NCBI GenBank assembly: GCA_038501785.1
Contig: JBAMJR010000032.1
Coordinates: 2,977,001-3,041,000, forward strand
Length of the DNA: 64,000 nucleotides
Source: Myoxocephalus aenaeus
Lineage: Eukaryota > Chordata > Actinopteri > Perciformes > Cottidae
Direction: 5' to 3'
This document shows positions 1 through 12,110 of the stretch, in pieces (the first letter of the stretch is position 1; each line of letters opens with the position of its first letter). The notes beneath the pieces were generated by a model, which worked only from the letters and a program-made list of their open reading frames with translations, did not search any database and had not been told where the DNA came from. A program made the position numbers and the translations under genes.

Positions 1-8
1 TTCCTTGG

Positions 9-10
<2 letters not shown>

Positions 11-63
<53 letters not shown>
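11..63. repeat. (TG)n microsatellite
   Basis: About 26 uninterrupted TG units. Pure dinucleotide tracts of this length are typical of teleost DNA and usually length-polymorphic. Confidence 0.98.
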
Positions 64-65
<2 letters not shown>

Positions 66-408
66 CTACACAAAGGTGGGGGTTTAATCTGTGTGCGTGC
101 ATGTCTGTCTATCTTTGCAGGTGATGATCTGATCTCAGGTGGCAGTTCATGTGTGATTGTGTTCGAGGAATCCGGCCCCCCATCTTCCAATCTGTTCATC
201 TCTCAGCGCTCTTGTAGAGGCAGATGAGAGTCCCGCCTCTCTGCAGCAGGTGATCACAGGACTCTTTTTTATGGAAACAGGCCTGTCACACTGGTATGTG
301 GCCAGCCTGTTAACACTCGGCACATGAGCCCTGTTTCATCTGTTTATAGAGCTAGTCACTCAACCTTAATATCTAACTTTACCTAGTAATTATTCGATTT
401 TATAAGTA
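64..408. other. No gene seen
   Basis: Mixed-composition DNA. A pyrimidine-rich stretch ending in TTTGCAG at 114-120 resembles a splice acceptor and is followed by about 35 open codons in one frame. There is no recognisable peptide and no downstream exon, so I do not call an exon. Confidence 0.5.
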
Positions 409-632
409 TACCAGGCATCAACCTACGGGTCTGAAAAGCAAAGCCAATGCAGAAGTGTTTTAAACATGCATTCTTTCTAATGGTCAGCAGGGGGCAACTT
501 CTCTTGTTACAGACAAAAATACTTTGTATAGAAGTCTACGAGAAAATGATACTACTTGTCACTTTAGAAGTAGTATCTGAGATTTATTATCTCAGTAAAC
601 ATTGTAAACACAAGTTTACAATGTTAGAAGAA
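409..632 (+). repeat. Dispersed repeat family A, copy 1 (left part)
   Basis: Matches the left part of four other copies in this window (4655, 20381, 47811 and 61645). Shared landmarks are an ACCAGGC start followed by CAACCT, then AAGCCAATGC, then GCATTC...CTAATGG, then CAGGGGGCAACTTC, then AGAAGTCTA.GAGAAAATGA, then CAGTAAACATTGTAAACA. The copy stops where the others continue with the 'tttatggtctcaatctctag' segment. It is a truncated non-coding interspersed repeat. The short ORF inside it has no meaning. Confidence 0.75.
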
Positions 633-1064
633 GAGGACCCAAAATTTCATATGTTCTAACCAGTCAGACGTTGGAAAATCCTCCCTGCAAACACTTTGCC
701 CAAATCGGTCTAACCATAATGATCAGCAGAATTCCAATTAAAGAGCTCATATGATGTTTTATTTTCAGAGATATGACTTCAGTTTGGTATGGAAGGATTT
801 TACCAATCAGTCCGTAGTGAAACCAGAATATCCTTGCCTTAAGAGACCCATCACCTACCTCAAACTATTTATTTCCTCCTTTTTATTAAACACATATGGC
901 TCTGGGGATGTCAATGTCAAACGATTTGTACATCACATAAGTCATCCACCAGATGGATTACCGCAAAATTCATGTTTTCAACATTCATGTTTTCTAGATG
1001 ATGAAACCTAATGACTTTGGTGATCCCCTTAGTTTTCCTCCAGCACCACCAAACAGGTTTAGCA
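633..1064. other. No gene seen
   Basis: AT-rich unique-looking DNA. An 86-codon ORF at 751-1011 resembles no family I know, lacks a good start context and is treated as chance. Confidence 0.5.
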
Positions 1065-1585
1065 TTTGGCACACACTATGTACTTACACTTGCGTAGTGC
1101 GTGAATGTCGACAGGGTAGTATTGTCTCAAATCGAACACAGCTTTTGTGCACTTACCAGAAATGATGATCTCAACATCTTCTTTTTAATGGCAAATTGCA
1201 AGCGGGTCAAGTATCGCCTCCAACATTCAACTGTTCTTGATCCACCGGCTTGTTTACTCACTTGTTAATTATATCAAATTAGAATAAAAATAACGCAATT
1301 TTTACTTTTACCTGCTTGAGTGCAGCCGCTGTTGAAAAATACGCCGCCATCTCCGCCATTTTCACAAGTTTGCAGGTCCCTCCCGTTTCGCTATGCTGCC
1401 AAGATGAAGACCATTGAGGGTGGGAAATGTCCAGTGTTCCATACTCAACTTTTTGTGCGTTATTAGCACCACATCCAGGTACTCATATGCTACTGCATTT
1501 TGTCACACTTATCAGTGTGAGCGCACTTATGCACTCAAAATAGCAAGTGTAAGTACATAATTCAAATTGAGACACAGCAATGGTG
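1065..1585. mobile_element. MITE-like element with inverted ends
   Basis: The 16 bases at 1078-1093 (ATGTACTTACACTTGC) recur as an exact reverse complement at 1543-1558. Both ends also carry a TGTCTCAAAT/ATTTGAGACA-type motif near CACAGC. The roughly 450 bp between them has no coding potential. Subterminal inverted repeats around a short AT-rich core suggest a non-autonomous DNA transposon. Exact termini and target duplication were not identified. Confidence 0.5.
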
Positions 1586-1744
1586 ACAGCATGTTAGCAT
1601 TGTCATTGTGAGAACGTTAGCACGCTAACGTTAATATTTAGCTTGCGTGGCTGTAGGCTTATTACATTTCTGTATTTAACCAACAAGAAACAACGTTTTA
1701 ATAAATCAGCTTGAGATGTGCATGAAGACCGATTTTTGAACTTT
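1586..1744. repeat. GTTAGC/GCTAAC-rich fish repeat fragment
   Basis: Contains the small palindrome ACGTTAGC-AC-GCTAACGT at 1614-1631 followed by TTAATATTTAGCTTGC. This resembles a common percomorph interspersed repeat rich in 'gctaac/gttagc' words. The assignment rests on familiarity, not on a second complete copy here. Confidence 0.35.
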
Positions 1745-1805
1745 TTAGAAAGTTGTTCCTCCCTTCTTCCAGTCTTTATGCTAAGCTACATAACTAACAT
1801 AGCTA
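1745..1805 (+). repeat. Family C repeat fragment
   Basis: Carries the words CCAGTCTTTATGCTAAGC and GCTAACC, also present at 12553-12592 in the same orientation. In percomorphs this module is normally linked to a 'gagagtggtatc...cttctcat' module, which occurs separately here near 11785 and 57300. Confidence 0.6.
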
Positions 1806-4010
1806 ACCTATGTTCGACAACTTTAATCATCCTACTATATGTCATCTATGGATCTCAGTGGAGACATTTGTCTCATTTCATGCTTTCACCTTTTACTAGC
1901 ATAAACTAAAAAGGTCAACTTTAAAACTTCATTGGGGGGAAAAAGGGTATCTTCTTAAAAGTTCTGAATGTTCAAGTACTATTATTAGTAGTATTTCAGA
2001 TTACTTGGTCACATTTTAAACCCTTAAAAATCTGAAGGAATTTGGCAATTAGGCTTCACTAGACCATCAAGTCATCGAGATGAAGATAGAACAAACATCT
2101 TGACGGGCTATGATTGACATTCTCCTCTCAGCTCTGTGTTGTGATTAACATCCACCAAATCCCAGCTCCTATACACCACTCAGACTGCTCAGATTAAACC
2201 TGCTAGCATGTAAACATTAATCCAGTGTGCCTGTGCACCAGACAGCTGTACGTACATTACCACAGCAACGTTTTTGCTGCCGTTAGTTTTTTTCTTCTTC
2301 TTGCTCCAACTCCAATTTTTAAGGGAGGAGGCTTCAAGCGAGGGCTTGATTTGGATGGGATATGTCATCTTTAATAAATATCAAGTGTTGCTCGGATACA
2401 ACAACTCGCCGCGCGGTTGTATGGAGCGAGAGGCTGCCACGCTGTCTGTGGTCGATCCAGATAACACGTAATGGAAGGGTTAGAGGTGTGCTTTGGATCA
2501 ATACGATTACTGTAATTGGCAGGCTGGATTGCAGGCGCAGATCGGCCTGCATCTCACGGCTGAACAGACCGTGACCTAACGGATGATGGGAGTTAAACAC
2601 ATAGCGCAAACCGTGTGTATGGTTGCAAATTGAATTTAAGAGGAGAGGAAAACAAAACAGCCTATAATCTATTTTGAAATGCAAGCAGGAGCGTGTGTCG
2701 TAGTGCTCGAAGCAGGATGGCACCTAGATAAAAAGGCAAACCAAGAACATTGATAACCCTCGTTGTACACCGACAACCACTGCCATCTCATGACCCCACC
2801 TCCAGCTCAGACTGACACACTCACAGGCCCAGCCCCAACATTTAACCATAGGGTTTACAGTTATCAGATGAGCCTGTAATCTGATCTCTCCGAGAGGTGA
2901 GCTGGAGGGGGAGGCTGAGGAGATACAGGAGATGGACAGTGGGGTCATGGTCAGGAGACAGAGGGATAGGGATTGCATGTGCGTGTGTGGTTCAGGTGGG
3001 TGGTGGCTGTAATTGATACCTATAGAGCCCCCTGGGGTGAGCACATGATCTGTGCTGCAAATGGGTGTTGCTGGTGGGCCTGGGGAAAACACGCCAACTT
3101 AATCTTTTTGGCTCCAAGGCTCAGGGTGTAAAATGAGCAGCGAGGGGAAAAGCTCTGACTGTCCTGCTTGTCTTTGAAAGAAGAACAAAATGTCCGTCTT
3201 CTTTGTTTCTACTTGTGGAAACTTATGCAATCTCACCAGTTTCTCCCAAAACAAGGGCTGCAAATTTCAAACAATTTGTGTTGACGAATGGTTGATTGTT
3301 AAAAATGACATTTTTTCTTATTTTTCCACCGACAAATTGTTTTCGCATCCAAATAAAGGAGAATATCAAAGAGAAAGATAATACATTTTGTTTTAATATT
3401 GTTGGAAAATGCTTGTCTCCAGCGTTTGTAATCGTAACTTCAGCTGTTAGCTGGCTCTGATGACGCTGGTAGTTTGGCATTAGCATGAGTGTTTGGATGG
3501 CTACAGCTGCCAGACGACTAATTGGTAATTTTCACAGCTTTACTTTTAGTTTCAGGAGTCACTGACACATACTGACTGGTTCGTCAGTCAGGGGAGTTAT
3601 GACTCGGGGGATTTCCACAGATTCTGATTATCTTTTATGTATTAGTGCAGTACCAGTTGAGAGTGCATGGCTGTTCGGGGCATACACACACATGTTGTGC
3701 GTTTGCACTGTTTTCAATGTTGACGATTTATATGTTCATGTTTTATATGTTTTTTTCACCCCAGTTGGTGAAACAATCCAAACCTTGGAATGGATCATTA
3801 GATCCAACAGACTGTACCATGACAATAATTCACTCTATAAAGGTTTGAAAGGTAGAAAGCATGAAACATGGTTGGTAATAAAAAGGAAGGTCAATATATT
3901 TCTATATGGCTGCCCTTTGTCTTTGCTTTCTCAACAGTAAACTGTTAGCTGTGGGTGCAAAAGGACCCAGTAGAGTTTCCCCTGACCCAGCATCTCCTCC
4001 CACCCGGTCC
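1806..4010. other. No gene seen
   Basis: Unique-looking DNA. Overlapping ORFs on both strands at 2274-3092 (up to 129 codons, minus strand 2334-2723) have no recognisable domain, no splice structure and shadow each other. No long repeat or tandem array was noticed. Confidence 0.45.
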
Positions 4011-4011
4011 C

Positions 4012-4085
4012 ACAATGCATAACCCAAACTACACTTCCCCTGGTGCCAGGGGAGTGTAGTTTGGGTTCATGCTTGGTTCATTGTG
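4012..4085. repeat. Near-perfect palindrome (foldback)
   Basis: The left arm 4021-4043 and right arm 4046-4067 are reverse complements except for one unpaired base, with a 2-base centre. A weaker outer repeat (CACAATG at 4012, CATTGTG at 4078) lengthens the foldback. It may be a minimal MITE or a local inverted duplication. Confidence 0.85.
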
Positions 4086-4654
4086 TTTCCAGCATGCCAA
4101 CTCCACAATGGCATGAAACGTCTTGCTTGGGGGAGGTGGGTGATGGAGGAAACCGGAGCAGCTGGAAACGCACCCCTTTTCCATTGCAAATATCTTTTTT
4201 TTACTTTTGTCTTGCTATATCGTAACAATAACAACAAGAATGTCACTTTTCTCACAATGCTTCCCCTCCATCTCGGACCTGCCGCCACCGCCGCCGCCTT
4301 CTCGCGCTCACAGAGATTGTTGTTGCCGGTTTTCATCGAGCCAGTTGGGGTGTGTCCTTGCTTTCTGTCTACGTCACAAGGCTCTTCCTGCTATTTGGAG
4401 AAATAAGGATGTGATAGTATCAATGTGAAGCAGACGGAGGGGGAGGGGGGGGGGGGCTACAAGAACACAGACTGAGCTGACATTTCCTCAGATGACGTTG
4501 TCGTCCCACAGCTATAAATACACAATACAAATATGGCTGACCAACAAAATGGCCACCCAGTTTCCTCTCAGATGGGGAATTAACTTAAAAAACAAACTTA
4601 CTTGTTTAATGGATATAATTTAAAATAAAAGATGGTAAATGCTGCAGGATCAGG
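4086..4654. other. No gene; GCC-rich patch and G run
   Basis: A short CCGCCACCGCCGCCGCC patch lies near 4279-4297 and a G run interrupted once by A near 4438-4456. ORFs up to 107 codons across both strands have no recognisable domain. Confidence 0.5.
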
Positions 4655-5113
4655 CAGCAAAGTGATGTCCTTAAACTTGCATTCTTTCAAATGGGCAGCA
4701 AGGGGCAACTTGTATGGTTGCAAAAAGAAGTCTGAGTTTATAGAAGTCTATGAGAAAATGACTATATTTTGCTTTGATTTATTTCCTCAGTAAACAATGT
4801 AAACATGAGTTTATGGTCTCAATCTCTAGTTTGAAGTCTTCTTCAATACAGCATGATGTTCATTTAATTAATTATGGTCCATTTCGAGTAAAATAGATGA
4901 TAAAACAGAATATGCTTTAGGGCCGGTTTCAGTTCATGAGGTTCAATTGTAAAATGTTTGACACTTAGAAAATGTAGCATTCGGTTGTACTGAGCTCCAC
5001 CCGCTAGTGTCACTTCTGCTTGCAAAAAAAACAAGAAGGTGACGGACAAAAACCAAGATGGCGAGAGACATCACGGCATGGCGACTACGTCCACTTCTTA
5101 TATACAGTCTGTG
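4655..5113 (+). repeat. Dispersed repeat family A, copy 2 (near full length)
   Basis: Collinear with the copies at 20381 (minus), 47811 and 61645. Landmarks are GCATTCTTTC, GGTTGCAAAAAGAAGTC, TTATGGTCTCAATCTCTAG, TTAATTATGGTCCATTT, ATGCTTTAGGG, CCAAGATGGCGA and a right end of CTTCTTATATACAGTCTGTG. No ORF spans it, and I saw no clear terminal inverted repeat or pol III box. The founding element class is unknown to me. Confidence 0.85.
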
Positions 5114-5550
5114 CAGGATAAAATAGTGAGGAACACAACTTTTTAATAACCTTTTTTATTATATTGTCCTGATATTTAGATACTCTATATAAAATGCACC
5201 GAAAGTGACATATTGTACATGTTCCTGTTATTGACATATAAGTCTTAAGTCTTCATGCAAGCAAGTAGCAACAAACACAACATTAAAATCTAAGGTCAAA
5301 GAAGACTGACAGTTGTTGTTGAGGTTTGATTGATTTAGGCAAATCACAGCACAGGGTGTTATTATGGGTGAGTGAGTCATCCTCATTGTGCCAACCGCAG
5401 GCCTGTTCATGTCTCAGAACATCAGTTGGTAACCAGTAAAGTCAGTTATGAGGAGTGCGTGTGACGTGACAGTTACGCACACATAATATGTGTGTGTGAA
5501 CCAGAGGTGAGTGTATGCTTTGCTGCAGTTTTTAACTCTTGTCGGAGTGA
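5114..5550. other. No gene seen
   Basis: AT-rich, featureless. Only short ORFs. Confidence 0.5.
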
Positions 5551-5788
5551 AGGTCTTAAAGGGGTAGTATGCTCATTTTCAAAATCCATACCTGTTATTC
5601 CCATGATGACAGTCCGAAAATATTAGTAAAACTAAAGTAAAACTGCTCCATTGACAAGGAGTTGGGAAAGATGTTAAAGAAGACTCTGAGAGCACCAGGG
5701 GGATATTCTGAGTGGATGGTACATTTTCTGTTCCACGACTGAGCGCACTCCAATAGAATAAAAAAGAAAACAAACTCTCTGCGATTCC

Positions 5789-5839
<51 letters not shown>

Positions 5840-6055
5840 TTTCAATACATCAAAAGACCGTTACCGGGGATGTTTACAATGTGTGTAGGAGGGGGATATA
5901 TTGGCAGAAATTCATATATAATTGTCTTTTTGGTCCAGATTAACAACGGACAAACAACACTGGCTCTAAAGAGAGGCTTTCACATTTTTATGTTTTCATT
6001 CAAACTCACCACTAGATGCCACTAAATCCTACACACCGCTACTTTAAGAACTTCT
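5551..6055. repeat. Possible interspersed repeat around (AAT)n
   Basis: The left boundary GTCTTAAAGGGGTAGTATG and right boundary ACACACCGCTACTTTAAG resemble the ends of a common percomorph repeat, which ends in 'actagatg.cactaaat' words as seen at 6011-6029. I have no second copy in the window to confirm it. Confidence 0.35.
5789..5839. repeat. (AAT)n microsatellite
   Basis: About 17 perfect AAT units. On the minus strand it reads as a tyrosine run, which is an artefact. Confidence 0.97.
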
Positions 6056-8055
6056 CCGATCACTTGGTCACAAAAAAAAAAACGCATTCTATGTAGGAAA
6101 ACCTGCTTCAAAAGAATTTACAATCTTTATGTACAACAAAGAGGTGCAAACAAGAGTCATACAAAACATTGTATAGTGCAAACTTTGCACGAGCCAATAA
6201 GTATGATTTTATTTGAAAACATTTTAAACAATTTTATTGAGTTCATCACATCTTTAATCAAGGTGCTTGTCAGTTTGATTTGACACCTGTTACTCTATAA
6301 TTGTACTTTTGTACAATTGTACAACCTTCCACCTGTGGCTCCTGGGGACACACATCTCAGTGGCTCCAGAATTCCGACGTTTACCTTCAGAATCCACCTA
6401 TCACTGATCTTTTAAAGGTCAGAGGTAACTCCTTTGGGCTCTACCCTGATTCTATTTGTGTTCTTAAGTGGGAATTGATTGACGTGCAGGCAGAGGCAAG
6501 CTCCCCAGCAGCATCAAGTGAGCCTCGAGGGAATACACTGACTCAGAGACAGAAAAACATATTGTATCTACACACACTGATAGATTTATAGCTCTGCTCC
6601 TGGGGGCATGAGCTACTCGCTGTCTCCTCTAAATGTAGCCACTCACCCAGAAAATAATGACCCTTGGAGCGGCAGTCAATCAATGCTGCCCAAAGAACAT
6701 TCAGTCCCCCCGGAAAGCTGCACATTTACGAGAGAACCCGTATTATCTGGGCTTCCCATAGGATGTACCCGCACAATCAGGGCCCCTGGAGAACACTTAC
6801 ATATCTGTCAAAGCACTTCGGTTACCGGTATAAACAAACTCTAAAGAGTTTGGCTGAGGTTGCGCAGATAAGGCTGCCGAATCACAGTTATCCACTAAAC
6901 CACTTCCAATTAAACATATAATTACCAGGTGTAATTATTTCTTCATTTCTTCGTCTTATTATCTGTCCAAAAAATAAGTTTGACCTTGTTCTTTCATCTT
7001 GTGGTGCCCTCCTGACTTTTAATAAATATGAATATGTGTTGGGGAACGTTATGGCACAATGTGAGGGGATGTGTTTCTGCTAGGGTGGTGAGTATTATTG
7101 CACCTATGACCTCCATTCACAGTTCGGCATTCCTTAATCCAGGCCAAATGGCCAATTCACTGGCTGCTAGTTGAAATCCCAGATATGTTATTGTGCGTTT
7201 GATCCTCCCCATTCGACTGCTGCCCTCTGGCTACTGCCGTATATAAAGAGTAGTGATCTACCTTCAGTAATTCATCGAACTCCTTCCAACTCTCTGAAGC
7301 ACGATAGTTTGATGGTCCTTATCCAGGACGTCTATGACAACATCAACGACTTAATGGAACAAAAGGAAACTAAGATCCCGACTCACCTCATCCGTCAAGC
7401 CACGACTCGGAGGCAGAGCGGTGACACATCAGCCAAAGTAAACCTGCTCCGATTGTTTGCAGATCGACCAGCCTAATTAAAGGAGAACAAATCCAGGCAT
7501 GTGTTATTGATCCAATGTGGCGAGCAGGTCGAGTCTTGTTTAGCCTCACCTGCAGCAGACTTCAGTAGTTGTATGCTCTGGCTGGTGCTCTTCTGGCAAA
7601 TGGGAATTCCGTTTTTGCTTTAATGGCGTTAGAGGGGAGTGGGGGGGTGGTGATGTGTTGGAAAGAATACACCATAGTCATCCCGGTGTCTTGAGTAAAT
7701 CATTAGGCTCCTAGCTAACACTTCAGAATCTGCTATACTATATTCAGCACGTTAATAAGGCTAGTGTGGTTGTTTTGACAGCTAAACAATGCATGACATA
7801 TGACATCAAAAATATACTAACGGAAGCTAATGCTAGATTTCCAAAAGGCCAAAATGGGCCCAACAGACGGCCTCAAAATGCTGCTTCTGGGATTGGTGCC
7901 AGACTTGTGATAAATCGCATTTCAGAGTCTTTCCAACACTGGTCCAATTTTGGGTGCCAGCAGTGCTGCTGGGTTGAGACAATCATCAGCGAATCAGCCA
8001 AAGTCTGCAGCCATCAAACCTCTTCAAGTAGCCATTGAAGAATGAGTAAACCCTC
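6056..8055. other. No gene seen; one unassigned ORF
   Basis: Repeat-poor DNA. An ORF at 7171-7476 (plus, 101 codons) has a fairly soluble, charged second half, but I recognise no family and see no splice sites that would make it an exon. The interval 6600-6940 ends in homeodomain-type TAATTA words and looks like candidate conserved non-coding DNA, unproven. Confidence 0.4.
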
Positions 8056-8338
8056 AAATTCGAGGACCCTTTTTAAGTAAAACCGCTTTACTCAGTGTTT
8101 TACGGGTTTTAATCACGGGACAAGAAGAGAAGAGACCTCTGCTGACACTCGGCTCCTGGTAAAAAAAAAAAAACACCTGAACGCTGAACACTGAAAGAAT
8201 CCTAACCGGGAGAATCTGACTGCAATGACATCGAAGATAGCCACTCCCATGATCCCGAGCTACTTCACAGAACTTGTCACTTGGTATTGTCTTAATTGAG
8301 AGACCCCTTGCGGCTGAAAATGACATATTGTGTGTTTA
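8056..8338. repeat. Possible interspersed repeat
   Basis: Bounded by words such as AAGTAAAACCGCTTTACTC and a right end CCCCTTGCGGCTGAAAATGACATATTGTGTGTTTAA that resemble percomorph repeats ending '...tacatattgtgcctttaa'. There is only one copy here, so the call rests on familiarity. Confidence 0.3.
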
Positions 8339-8881
8339 AGTGGAAGCCACGTTTGGCCCTTTAGTGTGCTGACAATCAACTTGGCCCCACTTGGCTTGCT
8401 TTCTGAGTATACATATCGACAACCTTTATGTAGTACAATAATTCCAAAAAGCTGTCTCTCTATAATACCAATTGCACGTGATCACTTACGCATGCTAAAA
8501 CATTTGCATGATGAATGTTAGTCTGAATGATTTGCAGGCCTATTCTTTCTCATATGTAATGGTATCAGTTGACTTGAAACATTTGTGTTCCTGTAATGTA
8601 CAAAAACAATATGTTGAATTGGATAACCAGGTTGTGTTGCTGCCCAAAAGACAGTAGACTGTGTGCGCGTAGGCTGCAGGGTGGAGCCTGGTGACTGTGC
8701 AAGCGAAGACCCACTTTGCCAATGGCGACGGGATCCGTCAGCGTTTGCCAAACCCAGAAAGAGATAGAATCAGTCAAGCGAGCCGAGCCTGGAGCAGGAC
8801 AGACCCTAAAGTCTCCGTTTAGAAGGGGGGAGGGGGGGTTCTCATACATTTTCCAGCATCTCCATAAACGGAGCTTCTTGT
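8339..8881. other. No gene seen
   Basis: Unique-looking sequence with overlapping short minus-strand ORFs (8518-8849) in several frames, none recognisable. Confidence 0.5.
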
Positions 8882-8946
<65 letters not shown>

Positions 8947-8976
8947 AAAGGATTATCTTATCTTATCTTATCTTAC
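8882..8976. repeat. (ATC)n microsatellite plus (TTATC)n
   Basis: About 21 ATC/CAT units to 8946, then after a short spacer four TTATC units at 8954-8973. A histidine-run ORF through it is an artefact. Confidence 0.97.
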
Positions 8977-11784
8977 CATCATCACAAGCTAAAATAGTAA
9001 GTGTTCCAAGTAGTGAGTGACACGAAGGTGTTGTGTTCTTAAGGTCTTAGTTGCGTATTATAAAAAAAAAATAAGGTTGTGAAACGGCAACTATTTGCTT
9101 TTACTTTGACTCTTTCTTGCCATGGTGTGTCAGGAGGTATGTGTGTTTCTGAGTGTGTGTGTGTGTGTGTCTGTATGTTACCAGCAGACTGGCGGTATGG
9201 CTGAAGGCCCGGCCATGAGTAGCAGCAGGATGACATCAGAGGACAAACTGTACTCATAACAATCACTCGTTTCCACGCAAACGGACGCCATCATTGGCCC
9301 CGTCTCCGCTGCACCTCCAATCACTGTCCGGCATCATCATCATCACCGCCGCCATCAGGAAAAAGGGGGGTGGGGTCAGATTACATTGTCCCTCTATCCT
9401 CGACCTCCATGCTGACTGCGAACTATCCATTTCACACTGGCTTTGCTATTCTCTGTTTGTCCTTCTGCTTTTGCTTCCTCCCTGTGTGCCGTTGTCCCCT
9501 TCTCTTTCCTTCCTCTCCCTTCTGTTTCTCTCTCTCTCTCTTCCTCTTTCCCCTTCTGTGTTGTCAGTGATGGCAGTTTTTTTTGGCAGGTGACGAGGCT
9601 CGACGGTGGTTCGGACCCAGTGACAGTGCACATTTCCCCTGCTCTACCCCCACCACCCCTGACGGTCTATTCTTGGCCGAGTGTCCTCAGCAGTTTACAG
9701 GCCGTTACTCTCCCGAGGCATCGCAGCTAATCGTTGTTCCATTTCCTCACCGCTACATCACTGTATCTGAATGTGTGACCGATCGAGCATGTGCATTTTG
9801 TCTTTTTTTTTCGGCCTGTGGCATCATTTAATCAGCTTTGTGTATTTGTGCGCTAGAGTGTATTTTATACGCACTTTATACGTTGTCATTTGGTATATTT
9901 GGTACGCGTGTGGGTGTCAGTTATCGTCCCTGCATCTTTTGGTATAGGAAAGCCTGGCTTCGTTGCCGGTGTTCCGTGGGGAGCGGGGCAAGTGTTATGT
10001 AATTAGACCTAGTTATATGGACGCTGCAGATGTCTGAGTGCATCTGCGTCTCAGTGTGAGTACGTGCGTGTAGGTGGGTGTTATGGTTAGCTATCCATCT
10101 CCGGGGCATCTGCTCTCCATTATGGCTTAATGGATGACAGATAAGAACATAACAAACGGATGCAGAATGCATGAGAGACAAGTGCCGCCCCACTGGGGGA
10201 GCTAGAGATTCATGATAGTTTTTCCATCTCCCCCTTCTCCCTTTTCCACCAAGGACCCCAAAAAACTAGCCAAATCATTTTTTGACGATAATCTTTATGA
10301 TTTGTGTTGGCTCTGCCTCTGTGCCAGATGGGTGGGATATGCCACATTGAAAAATACAATGAGTGCCAAAACTATTAGACAATTATTTTTGAAAGTATTT
10401 GAAAGTCAGTTTGTTGAACTTTTCTCTGGCTGGCAACTTCACTTGACTCTGTTTGAGCTTTTACAAGGGTGCAAACCCCACCTAACCTGATGCTGACCCG
10501 AGCAGGTCAAATTAAATGTTCAAGATTATTTGACCCGGGTTTGTTACACTTTCTGTCTGTTCCCATTTATATCATCATTGCCTTCTTTTCTCCCACTGAC
10601 CACTTTTCTCTTCCTCAATTATTCAGCCACATCTTACAGCCAACTAATACAATCAATGCAAGTCAATGGAGTTTGTCCATTGGATTTTCGGATTATTACA
10701 AAAAATACGTTTTGCGGCAACCAAAAATAATTTATGTTCCTTACAAGTTTTCTTCAGCAAGATAATATTCACAAATGAACACCACCTTTGCTATTTTTTA
10801 AGTAAAAAGCTAACATTAGGCTATAAATAAACTACACCACAGTCACATGAGCATGAGCATACCATTAGTATTATTAGACAATTAGACAATGATGTAAAAT
10901 GGCAAAAAGTTAAAGTGTATCAGGTTTCACATCATTGACATATATAGGAATAAGAAGAGATATAGAGAGAGCACAATGTGCCCGAAAGAAGGCATGTGAA
11001 GAGTGAAGAAGACAGGTCCCAGGATTGCCACTGGAGGACTCCTCAGGTCAGAAAGGGAGACAGACACTTTCTCAGCAATGGATTTCAAACAACTTGTGAT
11101 TAGACTCCCAGGAGAGCCATCTCTGGGCTGTACCTCAGACAGAAAAGACAAAATATCCCACCATTCTCCCTCTTGCATGGCTTTTTCCCCCCTCTGTCCT
11201 GGTTTCTTCCCCTGGATCATCTCTCATTTTTCCAGATGGTCTTTTCACACTCCATTCATTCTGCTTGGACAGCAGGAAGTCAAGCCTGTATGGGACACTG
11301 GGACATGAATGCGTCCTCCTTGGATGCGGCTCCACCCAATGGAAATGAATTGGAACTCTGGGTTCTCTGGGATCTTCCAAGCTAGCACTGCCAAACTGGC
11401 CACCAAGCCAACTAAATGAGTTATTGTGTAGTTGACCTTGATTTAACTGCCTTTTTTTCTGCTCACTGTTTTCCAGTTCCAAATGTGAGACGGTTTAATC
11501 TTTATCTGGCTTTACTGGTGCTCTGTATAGCGCAAGATCTTTGTACCAGTTGCAGTTTCAACCATAAGAATGTGTCAGAAATTAAATTCTCCGTGATAAA
11601 CCTGTACTTTGTGAAGCCGGTTTAGGCTTCCGTAGTACACTCCCTTTTTTTTACCCTCCAATAAAACCTTGCACATTCAAGGTTACGTTACAGCTGAAGC
11701 CCTGTTCCAGTTCTCAAACATTGTCAAGGCTTTAATAGAAACGCTCAATACTTTGGAAAATATATGTTTTCTCTTTCTTGCAGA
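8977..11784. other. No gene seen; minor simple repeats
   Basis: Contains a short (GT)n at 9147-9170, a (CT)n-rich stretch near 9505-9560 and short homopolymers. No recognisable coding region, although several ORFs of 80-115 codons overlap on both strands around 9300-9830 and 10927-11482. Confidence 0.45.
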
Positions 11785-11825
11785 GTTTGGTGAGAAGATC
11801 GACACCACTCTCAAATTTCCTTTAA
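11785..11825 (-). repeat. Family C repeat fragment (right module)
   Basis: GTGAGAAGATCGACACCACTCTCA matches the module at 57302-57325 and, inverted, at 57336-57362. It is a short isolated piece of the family C interspersed repeat. Confidence 0.55.
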
Positions 11826-11879
11826 CTCCCATGCAAAACAAATCTCAAGGACTGCCTTTTTTCACCTGTAACATTTAAA

Positions 11880-12110
11880 ACAGCTGGCACAGTTCACACA
11901 TTTGTTACTTCTAGACTAAACTACTGCAATGACTTATTATCAGGTTGCTCTAATACGTCTCCTCAATCTCTCCAGTAGATCCAGAATGCTACAGCTCATG
12001 TTCTAACACAAACTAAGAAAAGAGACCATATTACTCCCTGTCTCCCTGTAAAATAAATTTAATTCGAAATCCTTCTCCTCACCTATTAAGCCTTAATTGG
12101 TGAAGCACCA
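11880..12110 (+). pseudogene. L2-type LINE reverse transcriptase relic
   Basis: One plus frame from about 11896 reads FVTSRLNYCNDLLSGC, then a stop, then IQNA and QTKKRDHITP. This is the segment downstream of the RT catalytic motifs in fish L2/Maui-type LINEs, where a 'SRLDYCN' and 'KRDHITP' block is characteristic. Stops interrupt it at 11977 and after VK near 12051, and homology fades into the following AT-rich DNA. It is a short dead fragment with no ORF1, endonuclease or active-site residues. Confidence 0.75.

Noticed and set aside
110..230. Splice-acceptor-like sequence with a short open frame
   Set aside because: Only about 35 codons, no recognisable peptide, no donor or partner exon. 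Such acceptors are frequent by chance after pyrimidine-rich DNA.
7205..7240. LLPSG-like wording resembling a LINE C-terminus
   Set aside because: Only a few residues match and the flanking codons do not fit a LINE protein.
11040..11310. Overlapping ORFs on both strands (up to 115 codons)
   Set aside because: No domain, no splice pattern, mutual shadows.
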